Source of the DNA: an uncultured PS1 clade bacterium
GTDB lineage: Bacteria > Pseudomonadota > Gammaproteobacteria > PS1 > Pseudothioglobaceae
DNA length: 16,290 nt
Assembly: GCA_937950605.1 (NCBI GenBank)
Contig: CALFDA010000103.1
Location: 1-16,290, forward strand
Reading direction: 5' to 3'
Shown: piece by piece, positions 7,018-15,000 of the stretch
Position numbering within the stretch: position 1 is the stretch's first letter
Layout: every line of letters begins with the position of its first letter
Notes under the pieces: model-generated
Told to the model about the DNA's origin: nothing
Seen by the model: the letters and a program-made list of their open reading frames with translations, nothing else
Database searches by the model: none
Position numbers and translations under genes: made by a program

Positions 7018-7740
7018 CTATAACATTGCTTTAATTTCTTTCAAGTTAAGTGCGCTGGTTGGATAAGCTATAGAACCTTGATTCATGCCGTTAATAAATT
7101 TAATAAAATCTTGTTGTGTTTCGATAACAAGCCATGCATTGCCCCGTTTTTGCTCGCCCATTGTAGTCGCAATTTTGATGCCATAATCATGTCCGCAATG
7201 CAAAATAGTAACATCATCAATTTGTTTGAGTTTTTGCATAGAATAATACATATCTAGCACATTGGCACCAGGCAACAAACAATGTCCTGCACCATACACA
7301 AATAATGTATCTCCCGCAATTAGATGCCCATCTAGCAAATAACAAACACCACCCGCACTATGCCCTGGAGTATTAATAACCTTGGCTGGGGTCTCGCCTA
7401 GGTAAATCGTATCATTATCATTTACTGTTTGCACTTCATGCTCAATTTGCAGATAAGGAATTTCGTGAATACCTGCGGTGATTTTTGCCCCTGTTTTATC
7501 CACTAACCTATCCACCGAGTTAGTGTGGTCGGTGTGCCAGTGTGTTAACCAAATGTCGCTTAGTTTATAACCTTTATCTATAATACGATTGATAAACAAA
7601 TCTATCTCCCAAGCTGGGTCAATAATAGCGCAAGTCTTTGAGGCATGGTCAAAAATAAAATGAATAGAGTTTTCATACTCACCTACATGGTAGATAATTT
7701 CCAATGTGAAGGTTTTCGCTAGGTGTTTTTTTTCTAACAT
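7018..7740 (-). CDS. MBL-fold metallo-hydrolase (glyoxalase II-like)
   Basis: About 240 residues with the metallo-beta-lactamase metal-binding motif THWHTDH (His 67, 69, Asp 71, His 72 from this ATG), then the downstream ligands in TPGHSAG, AGDTLF and LHCGHDYG. The GDTLFVYGAGHC context is like hydroxyacylglutathione hydrolase (glyoxalase II) and related thioesterases. Persulfide dioxygenases share the fold, so the substrate cannot be named from sequence alone. I chose the ATG at 7738-7740, with GGAA seven bases upstream; an in-frame GTG two codons earlier is possible. It heads the cluster with nadD, rsfS and rlmH and ends 10 bases before nadD. A TATAAT lies upstream at 7775-7780 on this strand. 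Confidence 0.88.
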   Translation of the reverse strand: MLEKKHLAKTFTLEIIYHVGEYENSIHFIFDHASKTCAIIDPAWEIDLFINRIIDKGYKLSDIWLTHWHTDHTNSVDRLVDKTGAKITAGIHEIPYLQIEHEVQTVNDNDTIYLGETPAKVINTPGHSAGGVCYLLDGHLIAGDTLFVYGAGHCLLPGANVLDMYYSMQKLKQIDDVTILHCGHDYGIKIATTMGEQKRGNAWLVIETQQDFIKFINGMNQGSIAYPTSALNLKEIKAML

Positions 7741-7754
7741 AAGCACATTCCAAC

Positions 7755-7782
7755 TTGATTAATTTGCAATACAGATTATAAT
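7755..7782 (+). promoter_or_regulatory. tRNA promoter with palindromic -10 shared by the divergent MBL cluster
   Basis: On the plus strand TTGATT (7755-7760), a 16-base spacer and TATAAT (7777-7782) lie about 43 bases ahead of the tRNA-Ala gene. The -10 sits in the palindrome GATTATAATC (7774-7783), so the minus strand also carries TATAAT (7775-7780), 35 bases upstream of the MBL gene. A weak -35 (CTGCTA-like) is the best seen on the minus side. Confidence 0.55.
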
Positions 7783-7824
7783 CTACCCATTTTGCTTAGC
7801 AGTTAGATTTTGGGGTATTGTCTT

Positions 7825-7900
7825 GGGGCTATAGCTCAGCTGGGAGAGCACGACACTGGCAGTGTCGGGGTCAGCGGTTCGATCCCGCTTAGCTCCACCA
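7825..7900 (+). tRNA. tRNA-Ala (GGC)
   Basis: A 76-base cloverleaf with encoded CCA. The acceptor stem GGGGCTA pairs with TAGCTCC and includes the G3-U70 wobble that alanyl-tRNA synthetase recognises. The anticodon stem CGACA/TGTCG holds the loop CTGGCAG, giving anticodon GGC. The T arm is AGCGG-TTCGATC-CCGCT. Confidence 0.98.
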
Positions 7901-7916
7901 AAGCAAAAAAACTTAT

Positions 7917-7991
7917 GTCGCCTTCGTCTATCGGTTAGGACCCAAGGTTTTCATCCTTGTAAGAGGAGTTCGATTCTCCTAGGCGATGCCA
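7917..7991 (+). tRNA. tRNA-Glu (TTC)
   Basis: A 75-base cloverleaf with encoded CCA, 16 bases after tRNA-Ala and probably cotranscribed with it. The anticodon stem CAAGG/CCTTG holds loop TTTTCAT, giving anticodon TTC. The T arm is AGGAG-TTCGATT-CTCCT. The acceptor stem is GTCGCCT with AGGCGAT, so the first pair is a G1-U72 wobble where E. coli tRNA-Glu has G-C. Glu-tRNA is also the precursor for haem synthesis in gammaproteobacteria. Confidence 0.97.
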
Positions 7992-8280
7992 AATTAGTGC
8001 TTGGTATAAAACACCAATGCCAACAAAAGCGATGAAAAAATCACTAAAAATTAACTAAATCGATTGGTTAATTCCGTTTAATAATTTTGGTGTAGGTTTG
8101 CATATCTTGATGTCCTTATTGTTGAGTTTAATGACGAGTAAATCGAAAGTTTTTGCGCGTTTTTGCCATTAAATCTTTTGTCTAAATTTTTCTTTTTGGG
8201 TGCGTATTTATTTTACTTGTCGCCATTAATATCTTTATTCAATTAAAAATTGCTTTATCAATCAAGATTATGTTTTATAA
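7992..8280. other. Non-coding stretch between tRNA-Glu and the clpB promoter
   Basis: No open frame of note in either direction; the longest readings are under 20 codons. A small hairpin TTGGT (8001-8005) with ACCAA (8013-8017) follows the tRNA but lacks a T run, so it is at most a processing or Rho-linked 3' structure. The rest is AT-rich with no recognised element. Confidence 0.6.
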
Positions 8281-8305
8281 CTTGAATATCATCATGCTGC
8301 CCCAT
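8281..8305 (+). promoter_or_regulatory. Sigma-32 (RpoH) heat-shock promoter of clpB
   Basis: CTTGAA (8281-8286), a 13-base spacer and CCCCAT (8300-8305), followed by AAATA. This is an exact match to the core of the RpoH consensus (CTTGAA, 13-17 bases, CCCCAT). Transcription would start near 8312, giving a leader of about 70 bases. A separate TATAAT at 8333-8338 has no fitting -35 and is a weaker housekeeping candidate. Confidence 0.9.
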
Positions 8306-8383
8306 AAATATAGAGCAACTTAACAGCAAAAATATAATAAAAAACAACTGATATACTTAACTCTTCGGTTGGGAAAATATACT

Positions 8384-10942
8384 ATGGATATTAATAAACT
8401 AACATCACAATTTCAACAAGACTTAGCCAATGCACAATACAGTGCTATTGATAAAAATCATACAGCAATCGAGGGGTTACATGTGTTGAGCAGCATGCTA
8501 AGTAATGATGTCTCAAGTGTAAGCAATGTACTTAAAGCACTCAATGTCGATACCCAGAAACTTCGAGAAAATATCAACAAAGAAATTGATAATTTAGCAA
8601 TAATTAGTACACCTAGTGGCGATATTGGCATATCGCAGGGCCTGCTAAGACTATTAAATGCTACCGAAAAACTAGCTAATGAAAAAGGCGATAGTTATTT
8701 GTCAACCGAATTGTTTTTATTGGCAATTATCGGCGGTAATGATACAACAACAAAATTATTAAAAGATTTAGGCATTGGTAAAAATAATTTATCAAGTGCC
8801 ATAGATAAAATTAGAGGGGGCAAAACCGTGAACGAGCAAAATGCAGAAACTCAAAGAGATGCTTTAAATAAATACACCTTAGATTTAACACAACGCGCAC
8901 AAGATGGCAAGCTTGACCCTGTGATTGGTCGTGATGGTGAAATTCGCCGAGCGATTCAGGTTTTACAACGTCGCACTAAAAACAATCCCGTATTGATTGG
9001 CGAACCAGGTGTTGGCAAAACTGCTATTGTTGAAGGTTTGGCACAACGTATTATTGACAACGAAGTGCCAGAAGGCGTTAGAGGAAAACGTTTGTTGTCG
9101 CTTGATATGGCTGCGTTAGTTGCTGGCGCAAAATATCGTGGTGAGTTTGAAGAGCGCCTAAAGGCTGTACTCAAAGAACTAGAAGCCGAACAAGGACAAG
9201 TGATTTTATTTATTGATGAGATGCACACCATGGTTGGCGCAGGCAAAACTGATGGCGCAATGGATGCAGGCAATATGCTTAAACCTGCATTAGCACGTGG
9301 CGATTTACATTGCATGGGTGCTACCACACTTAACGAATATCGTGAATACATTGAAAAAGACTCAGCGTTAGAGCGCCGTTTTCAAAAGGTGTTAGTTGAT
9401 GAGCCAACCGAACAAGATACTATTGCTATTTTACGTGGACTCAAAGAAAAATACGAAGTACACCATGGCGTAGAAATCACCGACCCTGCTATTATCGCCG
9501 CTACTACCTATTCGCAACGCTATATAACCGATAGGCAATTACCTGATAAAGCGATTGATTTAATTGATGAGGCTGCATCGCAAATTCGTATGGAAATTGA
9601 TTCTAAACCAGAATCGATGGATAAACTTGACCGCAAATTAGTGCAACTTAAAATTGAGCGCATGGCGTTAAAAAAAGAGACAGACAAAGCCTCTAAAGAG
9701 CGACTCAGGGAATTAGAATCTTATATTAAAAAACTTGAAAAAGAATATGCCGATTTAGAAGAAGTTTGGAAAAAAGAAAAATCTCAAGTGCAAGGTGCGC
9801 AACACCTTAAAGAAACATTAGAAAATACCAAAGCCGAGCTTGAAATTGCACGTCGTAACAGCGATTTAGCCAAAATGAGTGAATTGCAATACGGCAAAAT
9901 TCCAGAGCTTGAAGCTAAAATTACCGCGGCAGAATCAGCGGATAAAGAAGGCATGAAGCTGCTACGCAACAAGGTTACCGAAGATGAAATTGCACACATT
10001 GTTGCCCGTTGGACGGGTATTCCTGTTGATAAAATGCTAGAAGGCGAAAAGGATAAATTATTACAAATGGAAAATATTATCCATCAACGCTTAGTTGGAC
10101 AAGACAAGGCAGTCAAGGTTATTGCTAATGCAGTGCGTCGCTCTCGTGCAGGATTATCAGACCCTAACCGCCCTGATGGTTCGTTTATGTTTATGGGTCC
10201 AACTGGTGTTGGTAAGACCGAACTTACCAAAGCCCTAGCAGATTTCTTGTTTGACACCGAACAGGCTATTGTGCGCATTGATATGAGCGAATTTATGGAA
10301 AAACACTCTGTAGCACGTTTAATTGGCGCACCACCTGGTTACGTGGGTTATGAGCAAGGTGGTGCATTAACCGAAGCAGTTCGCAGAAAACCTTATTCAA
10401 TTATATTGCTTGATGAAGTAGAAAAAGCACACTCTGACGTGTTTAATATTCTTCTGCAAGTGCTTGATGATGGGCGTTTAACCGATGGACAAGGACGCAC
10501 TGTCGATTTTAAAAATACTGTGATTGTTATGACCTCTAATCTTGGGTCGCATTTAATCCAAGAAAATCCAAACCAAGACATAAGCCGCGAATTAAACAAA
10601 ATTATTGCCCAACACTTCCGTCCCGAATTTGTCAACCGTATTGATGAAATTGTGGTGTTTAATAATCTTGAAAAAGACCAAATTAAAGGCATTGCCATGT
10701 TACAAATTGCAATTTTGCAATCTAGATTAGCAGAAATGGAGCTTAAGCTTGAATTAGATGACGATGCAATAACTATGATTGTAAATAGAGGCTATGATCC
10801 AGCGTTTGGCGCGCGTCCACTCAAACGCACTATACAACAATTACTCGAAAATCCGCTTTCACAAAAAATACTCTCGGGAGAATTTTCGCCTAATTCAACA
10901 ATTCACGGCAGTGTTGCTAATAATGAAATTGTATTTTCTTGA
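8384..10942 (+). CDS. clpB: ClpB disaggregase (Hsp100)
   Basis: Hexameric AAA+ chaperone that extracts polypeptides from aggregates with DnaK/DnaJ/GrpE. The N domain (about 1-145) is followed by AAA-1 with Walker A GEPGVGKT (near 206) and Walker B ILFIDEMHT. Then come the coiled-coil middle domain (about 410-525, rich in Lys/Glu, SELQYGKIPELE), AAA-2 with Walker A GPTGVGKT (near 605), Walker B ILLDEVEKAH, pore loops YRGEFEERL and GAPPGYVGYEQGG, and sensor-2 GARPLKR. Length is 852 residues from the ATG at 8384 against 857 in E. coli. That ATG has GGGAA eight bases upstream and gives the expected MDINKLTSQF start; a TTG at 8369 would add five residues. It lacks the ClpP-binding loop of ClpA. 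It is expressed from the sigma-32 promoter and stands alone. Confidence 0.98.
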   Translation: MDINKLTSQFQQDLANAQYSAIDKNHTAIEGLHVLSSMLSNDVSSVSNVLKALNVDTQKLRENINKEIDNLAIISTPSGDIGISQGLLRLLNATEKLANEKGDSYLSTELFLLAIIGGNDTTTKLLKDLGIGKNNLSSAIDKIRGGKTVNEQNAETQRDALNKYTLDLTQRAQDGKLDPVIGRDGEIRRAIQVLQRRTKNNPVLIGEPGVGKTAIVEGLAQRIIDNEVPEGVRGKRLLSLDMAALVAGAKYRGEFEERLKAVLKELEAEQGQVILFIDEMHTMVGAGKTDGAMDAGNMLKPALARGDLHCMGATTLNEYREYIEKDSALERRFQKVLVDEPTEQDTIAILRGLKEKYEVHHGVEITDPAIIAATTYSQRYITDRQLPDKAIDLIDEAASQIRMEIDSKPESMDKLDRKLVQLKIERMALKKETDKASKERLRELESYIKKLEKEYADLEEVWKKEKSQVQGAQHLKETLENTKAELEIARRNSDLAKMSELQYGKIPELEAKITAAESADKEGMKLLRNKVTEDEIAHIVARWTGIPVDKMLEGEKDKLLQMENIIHQRLVGQDKAVKVIANAVRRSRAGLSDPNRPDGSFMFMGPTGVGKTELTKALADFLFDTEQAIVRIDMSEFMEKHSVARLIGAPPGYVGYEQGGALTEAVRRKPYSIILLDEVEKAHSDVFNILLQVLDDGRLTDGQGRTVDFKNTVIVMTSNLGSHLIQENPNQDISRELNKIIAQHFRPEFVNRIDEIVVFNNLEKDQIKGIAMLQIAILQSRLAEMELKLELDDDAITMIVNRGYDPAFGARPLKRTIQQLLENPLSQKILSGEFSPNSTIHGSVANNEIVFS
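8813..8830 (+). promoter_or_regulatory. Internal translation start for short ClpB isoform
   Basis: Within clpB a GTG (8828-8830, codon 149) is preceded by AGAGGGGG (8813-8820), a strong Shine-Dalgarno at 7 bases. E. coli ClpB uses a GTG at Val149 to make a form lacking the N domain. The same codon number and the flanking MRGGxxVN-like residues (IRGGKTVNEQ) are kept here. The short product would be 704 residues, ending at 10942. Confidence 0.75.
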
Positions 10943-11365
10943 TTTTATAATGTCAAAAGTCAAATAACTACAAAACATAAAAACGCCATATGTTGCCTTT
11001 TGCATCAACTTTTTTGTGCAATATAGGGTAGTGTGTAGAGTGCTAGTGCTTTATTAACTTGCCTATATAATTTGGGCTTATTTTTATTTTTTTACAGGTA
11101 AAACAGCATTATCGAACAACAAAAAACCACACAGCCCTGTCAAATATTTAAACAAAAGCAATATTATTGTCAACCAAGGCAAGTGTATCTCAACACATCA
11201 AAGATAGTGAGATTCTAAGCACAGAATTTAGTCTAATTCCCAAGCAAGTCAAATAAGATTTATAAGCATTGATAAAGGACACACCACGCTAGATATAGGT
11301 TTTGTGATTGCATAACTGCCCAAGTTGCACTTTAATACATTACTTTGTATTGATAAAAACTCAAT
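10943..11365. other. Non-coding stretch between clpB and prk
   Basis: No convincing gene. A weak hairpin GTTG (10992-10995)/CAAC (11006-11009) followed by six T lies about 50 bases after clpB and could be its terminator, but the stem is only 4 bp. On the minus strand a 37-codon hydrophobic reading ends at 11084; it has no start with a ribosome binding site and is flanked by stops. The AT-rich remainder shows nothing recognised and may be decayed coding DNA. Confidence 0.5.
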
Positions 11366-11398
11366 AAAAAAACCCTAGCCAATCGACTAGGGTTTTTT
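11366..11398 (-). terminator. Terminator of prk (possibly bidirectional)
   Basis: CCCTAG (11373-11378) pairs with CTAGGG (11387-11392) around an 8-base loop, flanked by seven A on the left and six T on the right. It begins 17 bases past the prk stop and ends in a T run on the minus strand too. Because of the symmetric A and T flanks it could also stop plus-strand transcripts coming from clpB. Confidence 0.92.
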
Positions 11399-11414
11399 AA
11401 TGGCGTATGTACGA

Positions 11415-12302
11415 TTATTCGTTGTTAATTAAATTATGAATAATTGGATATAAAATTACCTCCATTGCCAAGCCCATTTTGCTACCTGGCACCACAATAG
11501 TATTGCGTCTAGACATAAATGAACCACCAATCATGTTACAAAGATAAGGGAAATCTACTGGTGTTTTGAGCAAATCCCTGAAACGAATTACCACAAAAGA
11601 CTCGTCTGGGGTGGGGATATCGCGAGTAATAAATGGATTAGAGGTGTCCACTGTTGCTATACGCTGAAAATTGATGTCGGTTTGTGAAAATTGTGGCGTG
11701 ATATACTTGATATAGTCAGGCATTCTGCGCAAAATAGTATCAACTGTTTCTTTTGCAGAATAACCGCGTTCGGAATTATCACGATGAATTTTTTGAATCC
11801 ATTCAAGATTAACACTTGGCACAACACCAATTTTTAAATCGCCATATTGTGCTACATCTACACTATCAGCAACAACAGCACCGTGTAAACCTTCGTAAAA
11901 CAACAAATCTGTATTAGCACCTACTTTTTCCCAAGGCGTAAATTCGCCCGGATTAAGATTTAAACCTAGCCTTTCATTATGCTCGGTAGCTTCTTCATCA
12001 GAGTGAATATAATAACGGCGCTCACATTCTCCAGTAGCACCATAATCTTTAAAAGTTTGTTCGATTTTTACAAATAAATTAGCATCTGGACCAAAATGAG
12101 AAAAAAAGTTATTGCCCAAGGATTCTTGTTTTTTGACATTTGCTTTCATTGAAGCACGATCATATTTATGAAAGCTATCGCCTTCGATAATCAGTGGCTT
12201 TACATTTTCTTTTCTAAAAATACTTTCAAATGCACGTTTTACAAAGGTGGTGCCTGCACCTGATGAGCCAGTTACAACAACAACAGGGTGTTTTTTTGAC
12301 AT
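11415..12302 (-). CDS. prk: Phosphoribulokinase (proteobacterial class I type)
   Basis: Phosphorylates ribulose 5-phosphate with ATP to ribulose 1,5-bisphosphate, the RuBisCO substrate in the Calvin cycle. A 295-residue P-loop kinase with TGSSGAGTT (11-19), substrate-binding EGDSFHKYDR, the catalytic and Walker B region FYEGLHG, VNLEWIQKIHRD, and the C-terminal VVPGSKMGLAMEVI. Length and motifs match the octameric NADH-activated proteobacterial form (CbbP and E. coli PrkB), not the plant/cyanobacterial form, and no redox-regulatory Cys pair is apparent. AGGAG lies 7 bases before the ATG. It starts 21 bases after gyrB on the same strand with no terminator between, so the two are probably cotranscribed. 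No RuBisCO genes are in the window, so autotrophy is inferred from this gene and the suspected lineage. Confidence 0.96.
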   Translation of the reverse strand: MSKKHPVVVVTGSSGAGTTFVKRAFESIFRKENVKPLIIEGDSFHKYDRASMKANVKKQESLGNNFFSHFGPDANLFVKIEQTFKDYGATGECERRYYIHSDEEATEHNERLGLNLNPGEFTPWEKVGANTDLLFYEGLHGAVVADSVDVAQYGDLKIGVVPSVNLEWIQKIHRDNSERGYSAKETVDTILRRMPDYIKYITPQFSQTDINFQRIATVDTSNPFITRDIPTPDESFVVIRFRDLLKTPVDFPYLCNMIGGSFMSRRNTIVVPGSKMGLAMEVILYPIIHNLINNE

Positions 12303-12323
12303 ATTGTTTCTCCTAATAATAAT

Positions 12324-14729
12324 TTAAAAATCCAAATTATCAACGGAAAGTGCATTATTTTCAATGAAGTTTCTACGTAACTCCACTTCGCCCCCCATTA
12401 AAGTTGAAAAAACTTCGTCTGCTACAATAGCATCTTCAACCTTAACCTTTAACAAAATTCTATTTTCTGGGCTCATGGTGGTTTCCCATAATTGTTCTGG
12501 ATTCATTTCACCCAAACCCTTATAACGTTGGAAACTTTGACCTTTTTTAGCGTCATTCATTAAAATATCGAGCACTTCCGTGAAATTTTTCACCTTGACG
12601 GTTTTTGCTTTTTTCTCGACAAAAGATTCATCGGTAATTACACTTTCAATCTCTTGTGAAAACTTTTTAATACTGGTGTAATCTGCTGAATCAAAGAACG
12701 ATTTACCTAAGATATTAGTATCAGTATCTACACCATAGGCTGACAAAGTATATCTTATCTCATTGGTATCGGCATTAAAAATAACCGTACATTTTTCTGC
12801 AGGCAACAAATCTTGTGATAATTTTTGCTCTAATTGTTTAATCCAAGTGTCCACGGTGTTTGTGTCTTCGAGATTTTCTAGCGGACTTGTTTTAGCAATA
12901 GCACGCAATAATTTAGAGTTGATTTTCTTTGATAAACGTCCAATAATGTTATCAATGACATAATATTTTTTAACTAAAGACTCTAAAGCAACGCCCGAAA
13001 TTGCTGGAGATTGGGTATTGATAAATAGATGCGCATCGTTAATTGCCTCTTGTAATAGATAGTCGTTAAGTTCTTGGTCGTCTTTTAAATATTGTTCTTG
13101 TTTGCCTTTTTTAATCTTATATAAAGGTGGTTGTGCAATATAAAGATAACCTTTTTCTACTAATTCTGGCAAATAACGATAAAAGAAAGTTAACAATAAT
13201 GTGCGAATGTGCGCACCATCAACATCAGCGTCTGTCATAATGACAATCTTGTGGTAACGCAATTTTTCAATATTGTATTCTTCTTTTCCAATGCCACAAC
13301 CTAACGCTGTAATCAAAGTAGCAACTTCAGCAGAACCCAGCATTTTTTCAAAACGTGCTTTTTCAACATTTAAAATTTTGCCTTTAAGTGGCAAAATCGC
13401 CTGAGTGCGACGGTCGCGCCCCTGTTTGGCAGAACCTCCTGCAGAATCGCCCTCAACGAGAAAAATTTCACTTTCGGCAGGGTCTTTGGTTTGGCAATCG
13501 CTTAATTTTCCCGGTAAGCCAGCAATATCAAGCGCCCCTTTACGACGGGTCATTTCTCTAGCCTTTCGTGCTGCATCACGAGCACGCGAAGCCTCTAAAA
13601 TCTTGCCAACAATGATTTTTGCCGAATTTGGATTCTCTAAAAGATATTCCCCTAATTTTTCGTTAATTGTCGATTCAACAGGCGCGCGAACCTCACTTGA
13701 TACTAATTTGTCTTTAGTTTGTGATGAAAATTTAGGGTCTGGAACCTTAACCGAAATAATTGCTGTTAAACCTTCTCGCGTGTCTTCACCAGTAATGCTA
13801 GATTTTGCTTTTTTTGCCATGCCCGAACTAGCAATATAATTGTTTAGCGTGCGTGTGAGAGCACCTCTAAAACCTGCTAAATGGGTACCGCCATCATGCT
13901 GAGGAATGTTGTTAGTAAAACAATAAATACTTTCTTGATAAGCATCACTCCACTGTAAAGCAACATCAACTTTAATATCATTACGTTCGGCAGAAATGGC
14001 AATAATATCAGTGTGGATTAGGGTTTTAGCCTTGTTTAGATGCTCAACAAAAGCAATAATACCACCCTCATATTCAAATACATCTCGACGCCCAGTTGCA
14101 ATATCTGCAATTTCGATATGCACGCCCGAATTTAAAAACGATAACTCGCGCACACGATTTGCCAAAGTATCATACTTAAATTTAGTAATTGTAAAAAATT
14201 CAGGGCTTGGCTTAAAATGGACAGTCGTTCCAGTAGTATCGGTGTTTCCCGTAACTTTCATTGGCGCATCAGGTACACCCAAGGTATAACTTTGCTCATG
14301 AATTTTGCCTGCACGATGTACGGTTAGATGCACGGTTGCAGACAAGGCATTAACAACAGAGACGCCAACGCCATGCAAACCGCCCGATACTTTGTAAGAA
14401 TTGTCATCAAACTTACCACCTGCGTGCAACATTGTCATAATCACCTCAGCAGCACTCACACCTTCTTCAGGATGAATATCGGTAGGAATTCCCCGACCAT
14501 TATCAGAAACAGAAACCGAGTGATCTTCGTGAATAGTAATATTAATTTTCGAGCAATATCCAGCCAAAACTTCATCAATGGCATTATCAACCACCTCAAA
14601 CACCATATGATGTAAGCCTGTGCCATCATCAGTATCCCCAATATACATTCCTGGGCGTTTTCTAACTGCGTCAAGACCTTTTAAAACTTTGATATTAGCG
14701 GCCTGATATTCTTGTGTTGGTTCAGACAT
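12324..14729 (-). CDS. gyrB: DNA gyrase subunit B
   Basis: ATPase subunit of DNA gyrase, which with GyrA introduces negative supercoils. Full length: 801 residues from the chosen ATG against 804 in E. coli. Domains in order: GHKL ATPase with VVDNAIDE, DNGRGIP and GGLHGVGVSVVNAL; transducer with QTKDKLVSSEV; TOPRIM with EGDSAGGSAKQGRDRR, PLKGKILNVEKAR and MTDADVDGAHIRTLLLTF; the long gammaproteobacterial insert (about 560-730); and the tail QRYKGLGEMNPEQLWETTM. The insert and YCFTNNIPQ distinguish it from ParE. In the quinolone region it reads GRDRR where E. coli has GRNRK. I chose the ATG at 14727-14729; a GTG two codons earlier is in frame. The ribosome binding site is weak (CGAG). An extended -10 lies about 27 bases upstream. 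Confidence 0.98.
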   Translation of the reverse strand: MSEPTQEYQAANIKVLKGLDAVRKRPGMYIGDTDDGTGLHHMVFEVVDNAIDEVLAGYCSKINITIHEDHSVSVSDNGRGIPTDIHPEEGVSAAEVIMTMLHAGGKFDDNSYKVSGGLHGVGVSVVNALSATVHLTVHRAGKIHEQSYTLGVPDAPMKVTGNTDTTGTTVHFKPSPEFFTITKFKYDTLANRVRELSFLNSGVHIEIADIATGRRDVFEYEGGIIAFVEHLNKAKTLIHTDIIAISAERNDIKVDVALQWSDAYQESIYCFTNNIPQHDGGTHLAGFRGALTRTLNNYIASSGMAKKAKSSITGEDTREGLTAIISVKVPDPKFSSQTKDKLVSSEVRAPVESTINEKLGEYLLENPNSAKIIVGKILEASRARDAARKAREMTRRKGALDIAGLPGKLSDCQTKDPAESEIFLVEGDSAGGSAKQGRDRRTQAILPLKGKILNVEKARFEKMLGSAEVATLITALGCGIGKEEYNIEKLRYHKIVIMTDADVDGAHIRTLLLTFFYRYLPELVEKGYLYIAQPPLYKIKKGKQEQYLKDDQELNDYLLQEAINDAHLFINTQSPAISGVALESLVKKYYVIDNIIGRLSKKINSKLLRAIAKTSPLENLEDTNTVDTWIKQLEQKLSQDLLPAEKCTVIFNADTNEIRYTLSAYGVDTDTNILGKSFFDSADYTSIKKFSQEIESVITDESFVEKKAKTVKVKNFTEVLDILMNDAKKGQSFQRYKGLGEMNPEQLWETTMSPENRILLKVKVEDAIVADEVFSTLMGGEVELRRNFIENNALSVDNLDF

Positions 14730-14755
14730 AGGCACTCGAAAGAAATAATGGGCGG

Positions 14756-14764
14756 ATTATACCA
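14756..14764 (-). promoter_or_regulatory. Extended -10 promoter of gyrB-prk
   Basis: On the minus strand TGGTATAAT, a TGN-extended perfect -10, with transcription expected near 14749 and a leader of about 20 bases. No good -35 lies 16-18 bases upstream. Confidence 0.6.
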
Positions 14765-15000
14765 CTACAAGCACAACAATAGACTCTCAGTCCGTTTTTT
14801 TAAAACCACCACACAACCCCAAAAACCCATGTCTAAAACTCAAAAAAACACCTAAGTTCTTTAATATTATAAAAATTTGCCTTAAAAATCTAATTTTTAG
14901 TAAAAAAATATTACTATTTTAATTTTTTTGGATTATTAATGATTTTCTTGTCTAAAAATTGACAAACATGCACAAAACAACAACTCACAATATTGTCTCG
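14765..15000. other. AT-rich spacer between RTX gene and gyrB
   Basis: About 236 bases of very AT-rich DNA with homopolymer A and T runs. TAGTAA (14898-14903) pairs with TTACTA (14911-14916) and is followed on the plus strand by a T-rich tract, but no plus-strand gene ends here. On the minus strand CTAAAAATTAG followed by ATTTTT could weakly end the RTX gene. Neither is convincing. Confidence 0.45.

Noticed and set aside
8001..8017. TTGGT/ACCAA hairpin after tRNA-Glu as a terminator
   Set aside because: The stem is only 5 bp and no T run follows, so it does not meet the pattern of a Rho-independent terminator.
8956..9351. Minus-strand open frame inside clpB
   Set aside because: It is antisense to the conserved AAA-1 domain, has Ser/Pro-rich low-complexity content, and shows no start signals.
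11084..11198. Hydrophobic 37-codon minus-strand reading (LTIILLLFKYL ... DNAVLPVKK)
   Set aside because: It could be a piece of a decayed membrane protein gene, but it is flanked by stops, has no start signal, and this length is easily reached by chance in AT-rich DNA.
13405..13839. Plus-strand open frame inside gyrB (144 codons)
   Set aside because: It lies wholly antisense to the TOPRIM region of gyrB, which is strongly conserved; its Ser/Arg-rich product looks like a reverse-frame shadow.
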